Positions 1-9,077 are shown, numbered from the stretch's first letter. The stretch: 55,238 nucleotides of DNA from Candidatus Krumholzibacteriota bacterium (GCA_016931295.1 JAFGEZ010000002.1:1-55238), one strand, 5' to 3'. Notes: generated from the letters alone by a model not told the origin. A program made the numbers and translations.

Positions 1-101
1 CGGTTCCGCTGTTCACCACGCCGGTCGTGACGATCCTGGTGCTCGCCATGATCCTCGCGGCGGCCGTGTTCATGCGGAAGCACGCCATCAACAGGGCGTA
101 A
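1..101 (+). CDS. 3' end of a protein with a possible exosortase-type C-terminal sorting signal (partial)
   Basis: Only the last 32 codons are in the window; the frame starts at base 3 and ends in TAA at 99-101. The visible tail has three parts: a short proline-containing motif (VPLFTTP), a run of about 17 hydrophobic residues, and a short basic end (RKHAINRA). This is the general layout of C-terminal signals handled by exosortases and archaeosortases. The next gene, 52 bases downstream on the same strand, belongs to that enzyme family, so a substrate-enzyme pair is an attractive inference. The motif is not the IPTLxxWG type that I know for exosortase H. It could also simply be the last membrane helix of an ordinary membrane protein. 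Confidence 0.55.
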   Translation, partial: VPLFTTPVVTILVLAMILAAAVFMRKHAINRA

Positions 102-153
102 CGATCCGGAACGATCGCGACCCGTCTCGTGACGGGTAACCGAAAGACATTCG

Positions 154-1191
154 TTGGGCCACGGAAAGAAGCCAGAAGTTGATCGCGGAGCGGTAGAGAC
201 GGCGGGCGGATTCCGCGGGGAATTCATCCGGTTCCTCATCCTCTTCTTCATCATCTGGCTTCTTTCCTATTTTTTGACCCGTCGCGCGCCCGGCCTCCTC
301 GTCGGGATGCAGGAGATCGTCGCCCGCGAGCTCGCCTGGTTCCTCGCGCGCTTCGGGTACTCCTTCAAGCTCGCCGGCTCGTCCTTCCTCTTCTACACGG
401 CCCACGGCGGCGAGAACCTCGTCGTCATCGCCGAGTGTACGGGCGTGTACACGTCGATCATCTTCCTCTCGATCGTGGGCGCGTATCCCGCGCGCGCATG
501 GGAGAAGATCGTCGGCATCCTCGTCGGGTTGCCGGCCATCCACCTCCTCAACTTCGTCCGCATGGTCGTCGTCGCGCTTGTGCTCTTCCACCGGCGCGAA
601 CTCTTCGACCTCGTCCACGGGTACCTGTGGCAGGTGGTCTTCTTCATATTCATGCTGGGGCTGGTCGCGCTGTGGATGGGCAGGATCGTGGGCAGGTTCA
701 GGCCGCAGCTGCCCGGGACCCGTCTCGCCGGCGGCCTCGTCTTCGTCGCCAGGATCGTGGCGGCGGCCACCGCGCTCTTCCTCGTGCAACACTACCTGCT
801 CGGGGGGCTCTACATGCGACTCGTCGCGCAGGGGGCGCGTCCGCTTCTCGCCCTCTTCGGCCACCGGATCGTGATGGATCGGGCGATGCGGATCACCGAG
901 GAGATCTCGCTGAACCCGGTCGTCTTCCTCTCCCTGGTGCTCGCCGTGCCGGCCCTGGCGTGGCGGCGGCGCCTCGGGGCGGCGGCGATCGGTCTCGTCA
1001 TCCTCACCGCCCTGAACAGCATCGTCGTCTTCCTGGCCTTCCTGAGCGCCTACCGCGGGAGCGAGAGGCTCTGGACGGGCACGGAGTTCTTCATGCTGAC
1101 GATGAATCTCTTCGTTCCGCTGCTGCTCTGGCTCATGCTCGTGCCCGTCGGCAGGCTCCTCTCGCGATCGCGGAGCGCCGGCGGCGCATAG
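154..1191 (+). CDS. Archaeosortase/exosortase-family transpeptidase-like membrane protein (XrtH-like)
   Basis: This 345-residue polytopic membrane protein starts at a TTG (154); no better start precedes the first helix at about residue 24. The family signature is present: a Cys in AECTGVY (C95), an Arg in NFVRMV (R136) and a His in LVHGYLWQ (H155), the proposed catalytic triad of exosortases and archaeosortases. The hydrophobic segments around these residues also fit. Family members cleave a C-terminal signal of exported proteins and are thought to pass them to a surface anchor. Beyond about residue 190 the protein has a further stretch of hydrophobic segments that I cannot assign. Exosortase H is my closest match by motif spacing, but the subtype is unsure. 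The gene just upstream ends in a possible sorting signal. Confidence 0.8.
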   Translation: MGHGKKPEVDRGAVETAGGFRGEFIRFLILFFIIWLLSYFLTRRAPGLLVGMQEIVARELAWFLARFGYSFKLAGSSFLFYTAHGGENLVVIAECTGVYTSIIFLSIVGAYPARAWEKIVGILVGLPAIHLLNFVRMVVVALVLFHRRELFDLVHGYLWQVVFFIFMLGLVALWMGRIVGRFRPQLPGTRLAGGLVFVARIVAAATALFLVQHYLLGGLYMRLVAQGARPLLALFGHRIVMDRAMRITEEISLNPVVFLSLVLAVPALAWRRRLGAAAIGLVILTALNSIVVFLAFLSAYRGSERLWTGTEFFMLTMNLFVPLLLWLMLVPVGRLLSRSRSAGGA

Positions 1192-1220
1192 CGTTCCCTC
1201 GACATCCGTGGATCAGCCGG

Positions 1221-1826
1221 TCATGGGGTTTCCGGTTCCCCGGCGGCGATCTCCGCGAGCAACCGCCCCGTGAGGGCCGAGCGGGGCTCATCGGCGAGGA
1301 TATCGCGGTCGCTCTCGAACCCGTCCCGCTTCTTCACGAGCAGCCAGCGGGTTTTCGGGCCCGCCCCCGTGCGGATCAGGGCGAACCCGCCGCGGAGCTT
1401 GCGCCCTTCGAGAAAGATCTCGATCATCCCCTCCTCGCGCGACGCTGCCATCGTGGCGCCCCCCTCCTCCTTCTCCGCGCGGAGGTTGCGATAGGTGCCC
1501 GTGTCCCACACCATGACCGTCCCGCCGCCGTACTCCCCCTCGGGGATGATTCCCTCGAATTCGGCGTAGGAGAGCGGGTGGTCCTCGGTGGGCACGGCGA
1601 GCCTGCGCTCGCGCGTCGAAAGGGACGGACCCTTCGGAACGGCCCACGAGGCGAGGACGCCGTCGATCTCGATGCGGAAATCGTAGTGGAGATTGCGGGC
1701 GTCGTGCTTCTGCACGACGAACCGGAAACCGCCGGCGGTGTTGCCGCCCGCCTCGTCCGCCGGCTCGGGGGTGCGATTGAAATCGCGTTTGCCGCGGTAG
1801 TCGTCGAGCGGACGCTTCGCCGCCAT
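1221..1826 (-). CDS. Stand-alone DNA ligase D-type 3'-phosphoesterase domain protein
   Basis: The 201-residue protein matches the phosphoesterase (PE) domain of bacterial LigD, which trims 3'-phosphate and 3'-ribonucleotide ends before ligation. The visible active-site set is complete: KHDARNLHYDFR gives H41, H47, D49 and R51, and EDHPLSY supplies the later His and Tyr. No ligase or polymerase domain is attached, as in the known free-standing PE proteins. The ATG at 1826 has GGAG about eight bases upstream. The start codon lies six bases past the cysS stop, so it is the last gene of the long minus-strand operon. It faces the exosortase-like gene tail to tail. Confidence 0.85.
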   Translation of the reverse strand: MAAKRPLDDYRGKRDFNRTPEPADEAGGNTAGGFRFVVQKHDARNLHYDFRIEIDGVLASWAVPKGPSLSTRERRLAVPTEDHPLSYAEFEGIIPEGEYGGGTVMVWDTGTYRNLRAEKEEGGATMAASREEGMIEIFLEGRKLRGGFALIRTGAGPKTRWLLVKKRDGFESDRDILADEPRSALTGRLLAEIAAGEPETP

Positions 1827-1831
1827 GGCCG

Positions 1832-3265
1832 TTACTCCCCGGGCTTGAGGGCGTACCCGTCCGGGCGGTCCTCGACAATCCAGCCGAGGGCGGCGATCTC
1901 GTCGCGGAGCCGGTCGGCCTCCGCCCAGTTCTTCGCGGCGCGCGCGGCCACGCGCTCCTCGGCGAGTTGGGCGACCTCGCCGGGGATCTCGGCCCCGGCC
2001 GCCGGCAGGCCACCCCGGAAGAGGCCAAGGATGCGGTCGAAGACCGTCATCGCCCCGAGGAGCTCGTCGATCGCCCCGCGGTCGGCGAGGAGCGCGCCCT
2101 CGCCGCGGAAGCGGTTGAGCTCGCGGACGAGCCGGAAGACGTGGCCGATCGCCTCGGCGCTGTTGAAGTCGTCGTCCATCGCCTCCTCGAAGCGGTTTTT
2201 CACCTCGCCGGCGAGGGCGGCGAGTTTCTCCGTCTCCGTTGACCGCGCCGGGGCGGCGCCGCCGTCGAGCGCGCGGCGGCTCTCGTCGAGCCAGCGGCAG
2301 ACGTTGCGGATCCGGTCGAGGCCGGCCGCCGCCTCCTCGAGGCGCTCGCGGCTGAACTCGGCGTTCGACCGGAAGTGCGTGGAGAGGAGATAGAACCGCA
2401 CCACCTCGCCGGAAAACTCCTTCGTGATGTCCGCGATCGAGAAGAAGTGCCCCGTCGATTTCGACATCTTCTCGCCCTTGAGGTTGAGAAGCCCGTTGTG
2501 CATCCAGTAGCGGACGAAGGGGCTGCCGGTGGCCGCCTCGCTCTGGGCGATCTCGTTCTCGTGATGGGGAAAGATGAGATCGAGCCCCCCGCCGTGCATG
2601 TCGAGGGTGTCGCCGAGGTACTTCGTCGACATCACCGAGCACTCGATGTGCCAACCGGGGCGGCCCCGGCCCCAGGGGGAATCCCACGCCGGCTCGCCGG
2701 GCTTCGCCCCCTTCCAGAGGGTGAAGTCGAGCGGGTCCTCCTTGCCCTCGCCCGCCTCGATGCGGGCGCCGACCCGGAGCTCGTCGATCCGCCTGCCGGA
2801 GAGCTTGCCGTAGCCGCCGAACGTGCGGACGCGGTAGTAGACGTCGCCGCCGGAGGCATAGGCGCAGCCCTTGTCGATGAGACGTTCGACGAAGGAGATG
2901 ATGTCCCCGATGTGCTCGGTCGCCTTCGGATAGACGTCGGCGGGCAGGATGTTGAGCGTCTCGGCGGCCCGGAAGTACTTCTCGATGTTGCGGCCGGCGA
3001 CCTCGCCGAACTCGACCCCCTCGTCGTTGGCCCTGGCGATGATCTTGTCGTCGACGTCGGTGAAGTTCTGGACGTAGGTGACGTCGTATCCCTTCCACGC
3101 GAGATAGCGGCGGATCATGTCGCCGGCGACGAACGCGAGCATGTGCCCCATGTGCGGCTCGTCCTGGACGGTCATCCCGCAGAAATAGATGCCGACCCTG
3201 CCCTCCCGGACCGTTGTGAACTCCTCCTTCTTCTTCGTGTACTCGTTGTAGATCGTCAGTGCCAT
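1832..3265 (-). CDS. cysS: Cysteinyl-tRNA synthetase
   Basis: This class I synthetase charges tRNA-Cys in the cytoplasm. The 477-residue product has the family hallmarks: zinc-ligand C29 in YFCGMTV, the HIGH-type motif HMGH at 38-41, the zinc region with ECSVMSTKYLG and HHENEIAQSE, and KMSKS at 266-270. The length is normal for a bacterial CysRS. The ATG at 3265 is chosen because GGAGGAA stands just upstream and homology begins there; the open frame runs further upstream but without similarity. It sits in an operon after an M42 peptidase gene and before the LigD-PE gene. Confidence 0.97.
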   Translation of the reverse strand: MALTIYNEYTKKKEEFTTVREGRVGIYFCGMTVQDEPHMGHMLAFVAGDMIRRYLAWKGYDVTYVQNFTDVDDKIIARANDEGVEFGEVAGRNIEKYFRAAETLNILPADVYPKATEHIGDIISFVERLIDKGCAYASGGDVYYRVRTFGGYGKLSGRRIDELRVGARIEAGEGKEDPLDFTLWKGAKPGEPAWDSPWGRGRPGWHIECSVMSTKYLGDTLDMHGGGLDLIFPHHENEIAQSEAATGSPFVRYWMHNGLLNLKGEKMSKSTGHFFSIADITKEFSGEVVRFYLLSTHFRSNAEFSRERLEEAAAGLDRIRNVCRWLDESRRALDGGAAPARSTETEKLAALAGEVKNRFEEAMDDDFNSAEAIGHVFRLVRELNRFRGEGALLADRGAIDELLGAMTVFDRILGLFRGGLPAAGAEIPGEVAQLAEERVAARAAKNWAEADRLRDEIAALGWIVEDRPDGYALKPGE

Positions 3266-3287
3266 CCCGGCTCTTCCTCCTCTGTCG

Positions 3288-4349
3288 CTACGCGAGACCC
3301 GCGACCGTCTTCGCGTCGAGCGCACGGACCGTCTCCACGACGAGCCTGACCGCGCTGTCGACGTCGCGGCGAAGGACGATCCCCGCCGCGCTGTGGATGT
3401 ATCTCGTCGGCACGCCGAGGACGATCGTCGGCACGCCGTCCCGGCTGACCTGCACGCGCCCGCCGTCGGTGCCACCGAGCGGTATCGCGGAAAAATGATA
3501 GGGGATCTTCTTCTTCTCCGCCACGGCGATCACGAGATCGCGCAGCCTCGTGTTCGGAATGAGCGAGGCGTCGTAGACGCAGATCGACACGCCCGCCCCG
3601 AGCTTTTCCGTGCTCCCCTCGGGCGCGCCCGGCAGATCGCTCGCGATGTTGACGTCGACGGCGACACAGACGTCGGGATCGACGCGGTGCGCGGCGGTCT
3701 GCGCCCCGCGGAGGCCGACCTCCTCCTGGACCGTGCCGACGCCGTAGACGGCGTTCACCGGGCGGAAACGGGAGAGGCGGCGAAGCGACTCGACGAGCAC
3801 GGCGCAGCCGAGGCGGTCGTCCCAGGCCTTGGCCATGTACGTCTTCCCGCCGGCGAGCATGGTGAAGGGCCCCCACGGCACGATCGGATCGCCCGGACGG
3901 ATCCCGAGGCTCTCCGGCGTCTTCTTCCCCGTGAGCCCGACGTCGACGAAGAGGTCTTTCGTTTTGACGGGCTTGTCGCGCTCCTCCCGCTCCATCATGA
4001 AGGGGCTCTTCGACGAAACGACGCCCCGCACGTCGCCGCGCGACGTGCGGACGACGACGGGGAGACCGATCATGCGCGGTTCCCACCACGCGCCGAGCGT
4101 GTTGAACCGGATGAAGTTGCCCGTGAAATGGGACACCATGAAGCCGATCTCGTCCATGTGGGCCGCCACCATGACGCGCGGACGCTCCGGCCCCTTTTCG
4201 AGACGGGCGATCAGCGAGCCGAGGCGGTCGCGTTCGATCGCGGCCACCCCCTCGAGGTTGCGGGCCATCAAATCGAAGACCTCCCCCTCGTAACCGGGCA
4301 CGCCGACGGCCTCGACCAGCTCCCGCATCAGGGATTCCATACGGTCCAT
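3288..4349 (-). CDS. M42-family metallo-aminopeptidase (glutamyl aminopeptidase/cellulase M-like)
   Basis: The 353-residue protein belongs to the M42 family of cytoplasmic, co-catalytic two-metal aminopeptidases, which form large tetrahedral particles and trim peptides. The metal and catalytic motifs are visible in order: AAHMDEIGF (H64, D66), AKAWDDRLGC, VQEEVGLRG, VAVDVN and RYIHSAAG. The start is the ATG at 4349 with AGGAG upstream; a second Met three codons in is possible. The gene is two bases from ddl and 22 bases from cysS in the same operon. Substrate specificity cannot be read from sequence. Confidence 0.92.
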   Translation of the reverse strand: MDRMESLMRELVEAVGVPGYEGEVFDLMARNLEGVAAIERDRLGSLIARLEKGPERPRVMVAAHMDEIGFMVSHFTGNFIRFNTLGAWWEPRMIGLPVVVRTSRGDVRGVVSSKSPFMMEREERDKPVKTKDLFVDVGLTGKKTPESLGIRPGDPIVPWGPFTMLAGGKTYMAKAWDDRLGCAVLVESLRRLSRFRPVNAVYGVGTVQEEVGLRGAQTAAHRVDPDVCVAVDVNIASDLPGAPEGSTEKLGAGVSICVYDASLIPNTRLRDLVIAVAEKKKIPYHFSAIPLGGTDGGRVQVSRDGVPTIVLGVPTRYIHSAAGIVLRRDVDSAVRLVVETVRALDAKTVAGLA

Positions 4350-4351
4350 CG

Positions 4352-5365
4352 TCAACTCCTGTCTGTGCTGCGCCGCTCGACGGCCATGCGGCAGATCCGC
4401 TCGACGAGCTCGTCGAAGCCGATGCCCGCGGCGGCGGCCGCCATCGGCACGAGGCTGAGCTCCGTCATGCCGGGAAGGGTGTTGACCTCGAGGCAGGCGG
4501 GCACGCCATCCTCCCTCAGCCGGAAATCGACGCGCGCGTAGTCGCGGCAGCGCAGGGCCCGGAATGCGAGAACGGCCTCGCGCGCGAGACGCCCGGCCGT
4601 CTTTGCCGGCAGATCGGCCGGCGCGACGTACCGGCTCGTACCCTTCGTGTACTTTCGCTTGTAATCGTAGAATCCCCCCTCGGGGATGATCTCGACGACG
4701 GGGAGGGCCCTTCCGTCGAGTATCGCCACGGTCACCTCTCGTCCGGGCACGTATGCCTCGACGATCGCGTCGTCCCACCGGTGCGCCTCGGCGAGAGCGG
4801 CGTCGAGCGCGTCCGGGCCCTCGACGAACGAGAAGCCGACGCTGGATCCCTGCGTGTTCGGCTTGACGACGAGCGGATACCCGATGCGCTCCCGGACGGC
4901 CCCGACGAAATCGCCCGCCGCGAGGCCGGCCGGCACGAGGAGATGGTCGGCGGTCGAGACGCCCGCCTCGCGGAAGAGGGCTTTCGACCGGTCCTTGTCC
5001 ATCGCCAGCGCCGAGCCGAGCACGCCGGTGCCGGCGAAGGGGATTCCCGCCTCCCCGAGCAGCGCCTGAACGGTGCCGTCCTCGCCGCTCCCCCCGTGCA
5101 AACCCACGAAGACTGCCTCCGCCTCGAGGATCGCCGGCGAGGAGAGCCACCCGAGGACCTTTCCGGGTTCGAGGGGCGGCGGCGGCGTTCCCGGCGTCTC
5201 GTCGATGCGACCGCCGCCCGCCGCGGCCTCGCCGCCGGGAAGGGCCGGATCGACCGCCGCCGCGTCGTGTCCGCGCCTGCGGAGTGCGGCGAGCACACCC
5301 GTGCCGCTCGCGATCGAGACGTCGCGCTCGGGCGATCGCCCGCCGAGAAGCACCGCGATTTTCAT
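4352..5365 (-). CDS. ddl: D-alanine--D-alanine ligase
   Basis: This ATP-grasp enzyme makes the D-Ala-D-Ala dipeptide for peptidoglycan. The 337-residue product starts MKIAVLLGGRSPERDVS, the typical Ddl N-terminus. It has the ATP-grasp core (YPLVVKPNTQGSSVGF), the family motif EIIPEGGFYDYKRKYT and the metal-binding end ARVDFRLR...LEVNTLPGMTE. The ATG overlaps the gltX stop (ATGA), so translation is probably coupled. A run of Gly/Pro-rich residues around 45-70 is longer than usual and is likely a surface loop. Confidence 0.95.
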   Translation of the reverse strand: MKIAVLLGGRSPERDVSIASGTGVLAALRRRGHDAAAVDPALPGGEAAAGGGRIDETPGTPPPPLEPGKVLGWLSSPAILEAEAVFVGLHGGSGEDGTVQALLGEAGIPFAGTGVLGSALAMDKDRSKALFREAGVSTADHLLVPAGLAAGDFVGAVRERIGYPLVVKPNTQGSSVGFSFVEGPDALDAALAEAHRWDDAIVEAYVPGREVTVAILDGRALPVVEIIPEGGFYDYKRKYTKGTSRYVAPADLPAKTAGRLAREAVLAFRALRCRDYARVDFRLREDGVPACLEVNTLPGMTELSLVPMAAAAAGIGFDELVERICRMAVERRSTDRS

Positions 5366-6816
5366 GAGGGCCGCCCCTTTCCCCCGCCGTCCGTCGCGGC
5401 GGCGTCGAGCGCGCAAAGCACGTCCTCGCGCCCCCTGACGGCGATGACGGCGGCGAGATCCGGCCCGTGCACGGCCCCCGTGAGCGCCGCCCGAAGGGGC
5501 ATGAAGAGATGCCGGCCCTTCGCGCCCACCGCCGCTCCCGCCGATTTCACGGCCGCCGCGATGGCGTCGCGTTCCCACGCGTCGAGTCCGGCGAGGGCAT
5601 CCCGGACGGCGCGAAGGATCGGCGCCGCGCCGGCGAGCGCCACGCGCGCCTCCTCGTCCAGCTCCGGCGATCCCGGCCGGAAGGGCGCAACCGCGGCGGC
5701 GAGCCGGGAGAAGGCGGGGAGCTGCTCCGCGGCGATGTCGAATATCCGCCCGAGCGCCGCGCGGTCGTAGGTCCCGGCGAAGCCGGGCGGGAACCAGGGA
5801 AGCGCGTCGTCGAGAAACCGCGCCGCGCCGCCGTCGCGCACGTGCCGCGCGCACACCCACTCCATCTTCACCTCGTCGAAGATGCTCGGGCTCGGCGAGA
5901 CGCGCTCGAGCGTGAAAACCCGGACGAGCTCCTCCACGGAGAGGATCTCGCGCCCGTCGCCGGGAGACCAGCCGAGGAAGGCGAGGTAGTTGACGATGCC
6001 GTCGCGCGGAAAACCGCGCTCTCGGAAATCGGCCACGTTCGGCGCGCCGTGCCGCTTGCTCAGCTTCGAGCGATCGGCCCCGAGGATGAGCGGCAGGTGC
6101 GCGAACCGCGGCGCGTCGAGGCCGAGGGACTCGTAGATCACGATCTGCCGGAGGGTGTTGGACAGGTGCTCCTCGCCGCGCACGACGTGGGTGATCTCCA
6201 TCATGGCGTCGTCGACGGCGGCGGCGAAGTTGTAGGTCGGCATGCCGTTCGAGCGCATGACGACGAAGTCGCCGACCATCCCCGGCGGAAAGACGACCTC
6301 GCCGCGGATGATGTCCTCGATCCGCCGCTCCTCTTCGGCGGGAAAGCGGAAACGGACGCTCGCGAGGCGCCCCTCGCCGCGCAGGCGCTCCCGTTCCGCC
6401 GCGGTCAGTTGGCTGCAGCTGCCGTCGTACCGCGGGGGCTCGCCCCGGGCGGTCATCTCCTCCCGTTTCCGATCGAGTTCCTCCTCGGTGCAGAAGCAGG
6501 GATAGGCCATGTCGGCGGCGAGAAGGCGGTCGACGTGCGTCCGGTAGATCTCCATGCGGTTTGACTGGCGGTAGGGACCCCGGGAGCCGTTTCTGCCCGG
6601 CCCCTCGTCCCAGTCGAGCCCGAGCCAGGCGAGGTCCTCGAGCAGCTGCGTCTCCAGGGCGGGGTCGGAGCGTTCGCGGTCCGTGTCCTCGACGCGCACG
6701 ATGAACCGCCCGCCCTCGTGCCGCGCGAAGAGCCAGTTGAAGAGGGCCGTCCGCGCCCCCCCCATGTGGAGATGCCCGGTCGGACTCGGCGCGAACCGTA
6801 CCCGCACGTCGCTCAC
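5362..6816 (-). CDS. gltX: Glutamyl-tRNA synthetase
   Basis: This class I synthetase charges tRNA-Glu (and possibly tRNA-Gln, if the organism uses the amidotransferase route). The 484-residue product has the signature FAPSPTGHLHMGG at the N-terminus, a Cys-rich zinc region (YPCFCTEEEL ... SCSQ) and KLSKR at 251-255. The start codon is GTG at 6816 with a GAGG-type ribosome site; the protein begins directly with the catalytic fold, so no earlier start is needed. It lies 43 bases after ispF and overlaps ddl by four bases. Confidence 0.96.
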   Translation of the reverse strand: MSDVRVRFAPSPTGHLHMGGARTALFNWLFARHEGGRFIVRVEDTDRERSDPALETQLLEDLAWLGLDWDEGPGRNGSRGPYRQSNRMEIYRTHVDRLLAADMAYPCFCTEEELDRKREEMTARGEPPRYDGSCSQLTAAERERLRGEGRLASVRFRFPAEEERRIEDIIRGEVVFPPGMVGDFVVMRSNGMPTYNFAAAVDDAMMEITHVVRGEEHLSNTLRQIVIYESLGLDAPRFAHLPLILGADRSKLSKRHGAPNVADFRERGFPRDGIVNYLAFLGWSPGDGREILSVEELVRVFTLERVSPSPSIFDEVKMEWVCARHVRDGGAARFLDDALPWFPPGFAGTYDRAALGRIFDIAAEQLPAFSRLAAAVAPFRPGSPELDEEARVALAGAAPILRAVRDALAGLDAWERDAIAAAVKSAGAAVGAKGRHLFMPLRAALTGAVHGPDLAAVIAVRGREDVLCALDAAATDGGGKGRPS

Positions 6817-6859
6817 CGTCGCCTCGTTCCTTTTCTCGCCGCGCCCCTCGCGGCGCCGG

Positions 6860-7345
6860 TCACGTCCTCGCCAGCAGCACCACGGCCCGCGCGGCGATCC
6901 CGCGCTCCTCCCCCACCGGGCCGAGCCCCTCGCCGCGCGTCGCCTTCACCGAGACGACGGCCGCGTCGATACCCGCCGCCTCCGCCATCCGCCTCGACAT
7001 CTCCGCCCGGTGCGGCGCGATGGCCGGCCGCTCGGCGTGGACGATGCAGTCGGCGTTCACGATGCGCCAGCCCCGTTCGGCCGCCATCGCGGCGACCCGG
7101 CGGAGCAGTTCGAGGCTCGCGATCCCCGCGAACTCGTCTGTCTCGGGGAAGTGCGCCCCGAGATCCCCGAGGTTCAGCGCCCCGAGGATGGCGTCGCAGA
7201 GCGCGTGCACGAGGGCGTCGGCGTCCGAGTGGCCGGCGAGCCCCCGGTCGTGCGGGATCTCGACGCCACCGAGCACGAGGGGGCGCCCCCCGGCGAGCGG
7301 GTGGATGTCGTACCCGATCCCGATCCGCAGCGCGTCCTCCGTCAT
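6860..7345 (-). CDS. ispF: 2-C-methyl-D-erythritol 2,4-cyclodiphosphate synthase
   Basis: IspF closes CDP-methylerythritol phosphate to the cyclodiphosphate in the MEP isoprenoid pathway. The 161-residue product has the zinc-binding GYDIHPL near the N-terminus, the GHSDADALVHALCDAILGAL motif region, the LGDLGAHFPETD signature and the C-terminal VKATRGEGLGPVG loop. The ATG at 7345 is preceded by AGGGAG; a longer frame starts nine codons earlier without homology. It follows ispD after an 85-base gap in the same operon. Confidence 0.96.
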   Translation of the reverse strand: MTEDALRIGIGYDIHPLAGGRPLVLGGVEIPHDRGLAGHSDADALVHALCDAILGALNLGDLGAHFPETDEFAGIASLELLRRVAAMAAERGWRIVNADCIVHAERPAIAPHRAEMSRRMAEAAGIDAAVVSVKATRGEGLGPVGEERGIAARAVVLLART

Positions 7346-7430
7346 CGCTCCCTTTCCCCGCCGGGAAGCCAAACCGCCGGGGGATGCCCGGCGGCGGCAT
7401 TCGACGTCGTTTCCCGTCGCCGGCGACCGG

Positions 7431-8144
7431 TCATTCGCCGGCGGTCGGCATCTCCAGCCTGGCCCCCACGAGAAAGCTCCTGACGATATCGACGTCTTCC
7501 TTGTACGTCACCTTGATGTTCCAGCGTTCCCCCTCGACCGCCCGGACGGGGAAACCGGCGGCGAGGACGAGGGAACTCTCGTCGGTCGCCGTCCGTCCCG
7601 ATTCCTCGGCGGCCTCGAAGGCTTTCCTGAGCACGTCGAGCCGGAAGGCCTGCGGCGTCTGTATCCCGACGACGCGGTCGCGGGGGATGGCGCTCTCGAT
7701 CGCCTCGTCGCGGATCCTCGCGATCGAGTCCGTAACCTGGAGCACCGGGACGGCGGCCCCGTACTCGCGGGCCGCCTTCACGATCCGCTCGACCATCGGC
7801 ACGGAGAAGACCGGCCGGCTCGCGTCGTGCACGAGCACGAGATCGGCCTCCCCCACCTCGGCGAGGCCGCGAGCCACCGATTCCTGGCGGGTCTCGCCGC
7901 CGGCGTGGACCGAGTATTCGATTTCCTCGAGTTCGGGCGCGAGGGTTTCCCGCGCGCGGTCCTCCATTCCCGAGAGGACCATCACGACGAAGCGCGAAAC
8001 GCCGCCCCAGGCGGCCACCGCCGCGATCGACCGCGCGAGGAGCGTCCTGCCCTCGATCGGGTAGAAGCTTTTCGGCAGATCCCGGCTGAACCTGATGCCG
8101 CGCCCCGCCGCGGGAATGATGCAAACGTTCTTCTCGCCCTGCAT
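7431..8144 (-). CDS. ispD: 2-C-methyl-D-erythritol 4-phosphate cytidylyltransferase
   Basis: IspD transfers CMP from CTP to methylerythritol phosphate, the third MEP-pathway step. The 237-residue product shows the nucleotide-binding start IIPAAGRGIRF, the lysine in LPKSF, LVHDASRPVF and the late motif WNIKVTYKEDVDIV. I take the ATG at 8144 over the in-frame GTG two codons upstream because the GAGGG ribosome site is correctly spaced (eight bases) only for the ATG. It lies between mlaD and ispF. Confidence 0.95.
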   Translation of the reverse strand: MQGEKNVCIIPAAGRGIRFSRDLPKSFYPIEGRTLLARSIAAVAAWGGVSRFVVMVLSGMEDRARETLAPELEEIEYSVHAGGETRQESVARGLAEVGEADLVLVHDASRPVFSVPMVERIVKAAREYGAAVPVLQVTDSIARIRDEAIESAIPRDRVVGIQTPQAFRLDVLRKAFEAAEESGRTATDESSLVLAAGFPVRAVEGERWNIKVTYKEDVDIVRSFLVGARLEMPTAGE

Positions 8145-8159
8145 TGGCACGTCCCTCTG

Positions 8160-9056
8160 TCAGAAGATCTCTACCTTGAAGTATCGTTTCGGATTCGCCT
8201 TGATGTCGGTGACGAGTTCGTCGAACCCGGCCAGGGCCTCCTCGAGTCGGTCCATCAGCTCGCGGTCGTGGATGAGCGAGCCGAGCGTGCTCTCGTCGTC
8301 CTCGAGCCGCGCGGCGATCCCCGCGAGGGCCGCCGTCAGCTCGTTCATCCGATCGACGAGCGCGGGCAGATCGCCGCTCATCTCATCGATGGAGACGACG
8401 ATGCTGTCCATGCGTTCGGCGTTCCGCTCGACGAAATCCTCCATGCGCTCGCTCGAGCGCCGGAAGGAGGCGATCCCCCGCTCGAACTCGGGAGCGTTCA
8501 CGTCCAGCGTCCGGCGCAGCTCGCCGGTGATCGCGGCGAGATTGGCGATCGTCGAGTCGAGCCGCTCCCCCTTCGTCAGCACGCCGGTGATCTCGTGGAT
8601 GTCGCGCGCGAGCAGCGTGAGATCCTCGAGCAGGATGCCCATGTGCGCGAGGGCCTCGGAGATCCCCGGGTCGTAGACGCCCTGGAGCACCGCCCCCGGC
8701 TCGACGTGGACATCGGATTCGCCGAGGATGATCGAGACGACGCGCTCGCCCATGATCCCGACCGTCTGCAGCACGACGCGGGAATCGTCCGGGATGCCGT
8801 CCACGTCGCGGAGCTTCATCGTCACCAGGACGTCGCGGTCGCGCAGCTCCACGCGCTTCACCTCGCCGCGCTCCACGCCGTTCACGTTCACCACGTCGCC
8901 GGGGTCGATCCCGCCGACCATCGGGAAGACGGCGTGGAGATCCCACGTCGTCCTGCCGATCTTGAACCCCTGGAACCACATCAGTCCCACGGTGAGGACG
9001 AGGATGGCGAGAAAGATCGTGAATCCGACGCGCAACTCGAGTCGCCTGTAGGTCAT
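8160..9056 (-). CDS. mlaD: MlaD/MCE-domain protein of a phospholipid ABC transport system
   Basis: The 298-residue protein has a single N-terminal membrane helix (about residues 10-30) followed by an MCE domain (GGIDPGDVVNVNGVERGEVKRVEL). MCE domains form hexameric rings that shuttle lipid between the inner and outer membranes. After about residue 140 comes a long helical tail rich in Glu, Arg and Leu, probably coiled coil, making it longer than E. coli MlaD. It is the third gene of an mlaE-mlaF-mlaD set. No mlaB or mlaC homologue is next to it. Confidence 0.9.
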   Translation of the reverse strand: MTYRRLELRVGFTIFLAILVLTVGLMWFQGFKIGRTTWDLHAVFPMVGGIDPGDVVNVNGVERGEVKRVELRDRDVLVTMKLRDVDGIPDDSRVVLQTVGIMGERVVSIILGESDVHVEPGAVLQGVYDPGISEALAHMGILLEDLTLLARDIHEITGVLTKGERLDSTIANLAAITGELRRTLDVNAPEFERGIASFRRSSERMEDFVERNAERMDSIVVSIDEMSGDLPALVDRMNELTAALAGIAARLEDDESTLGSLIHDRELMDRLEEALAGFDELVTDIKANPKRYFKVEIF

Positions 9057-9077
9057 TCGACGCTCCCCCGGCTTCCG

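Noticed and set aside
154-864. Minus-strand frame opposite the exosortase-like gene, rich in Glu, Asp and Arg
   Set aside because: It is the antisense shadow of a clear membrane-protein gene; highly charged antisense frames are typical of GC-rich DNA.
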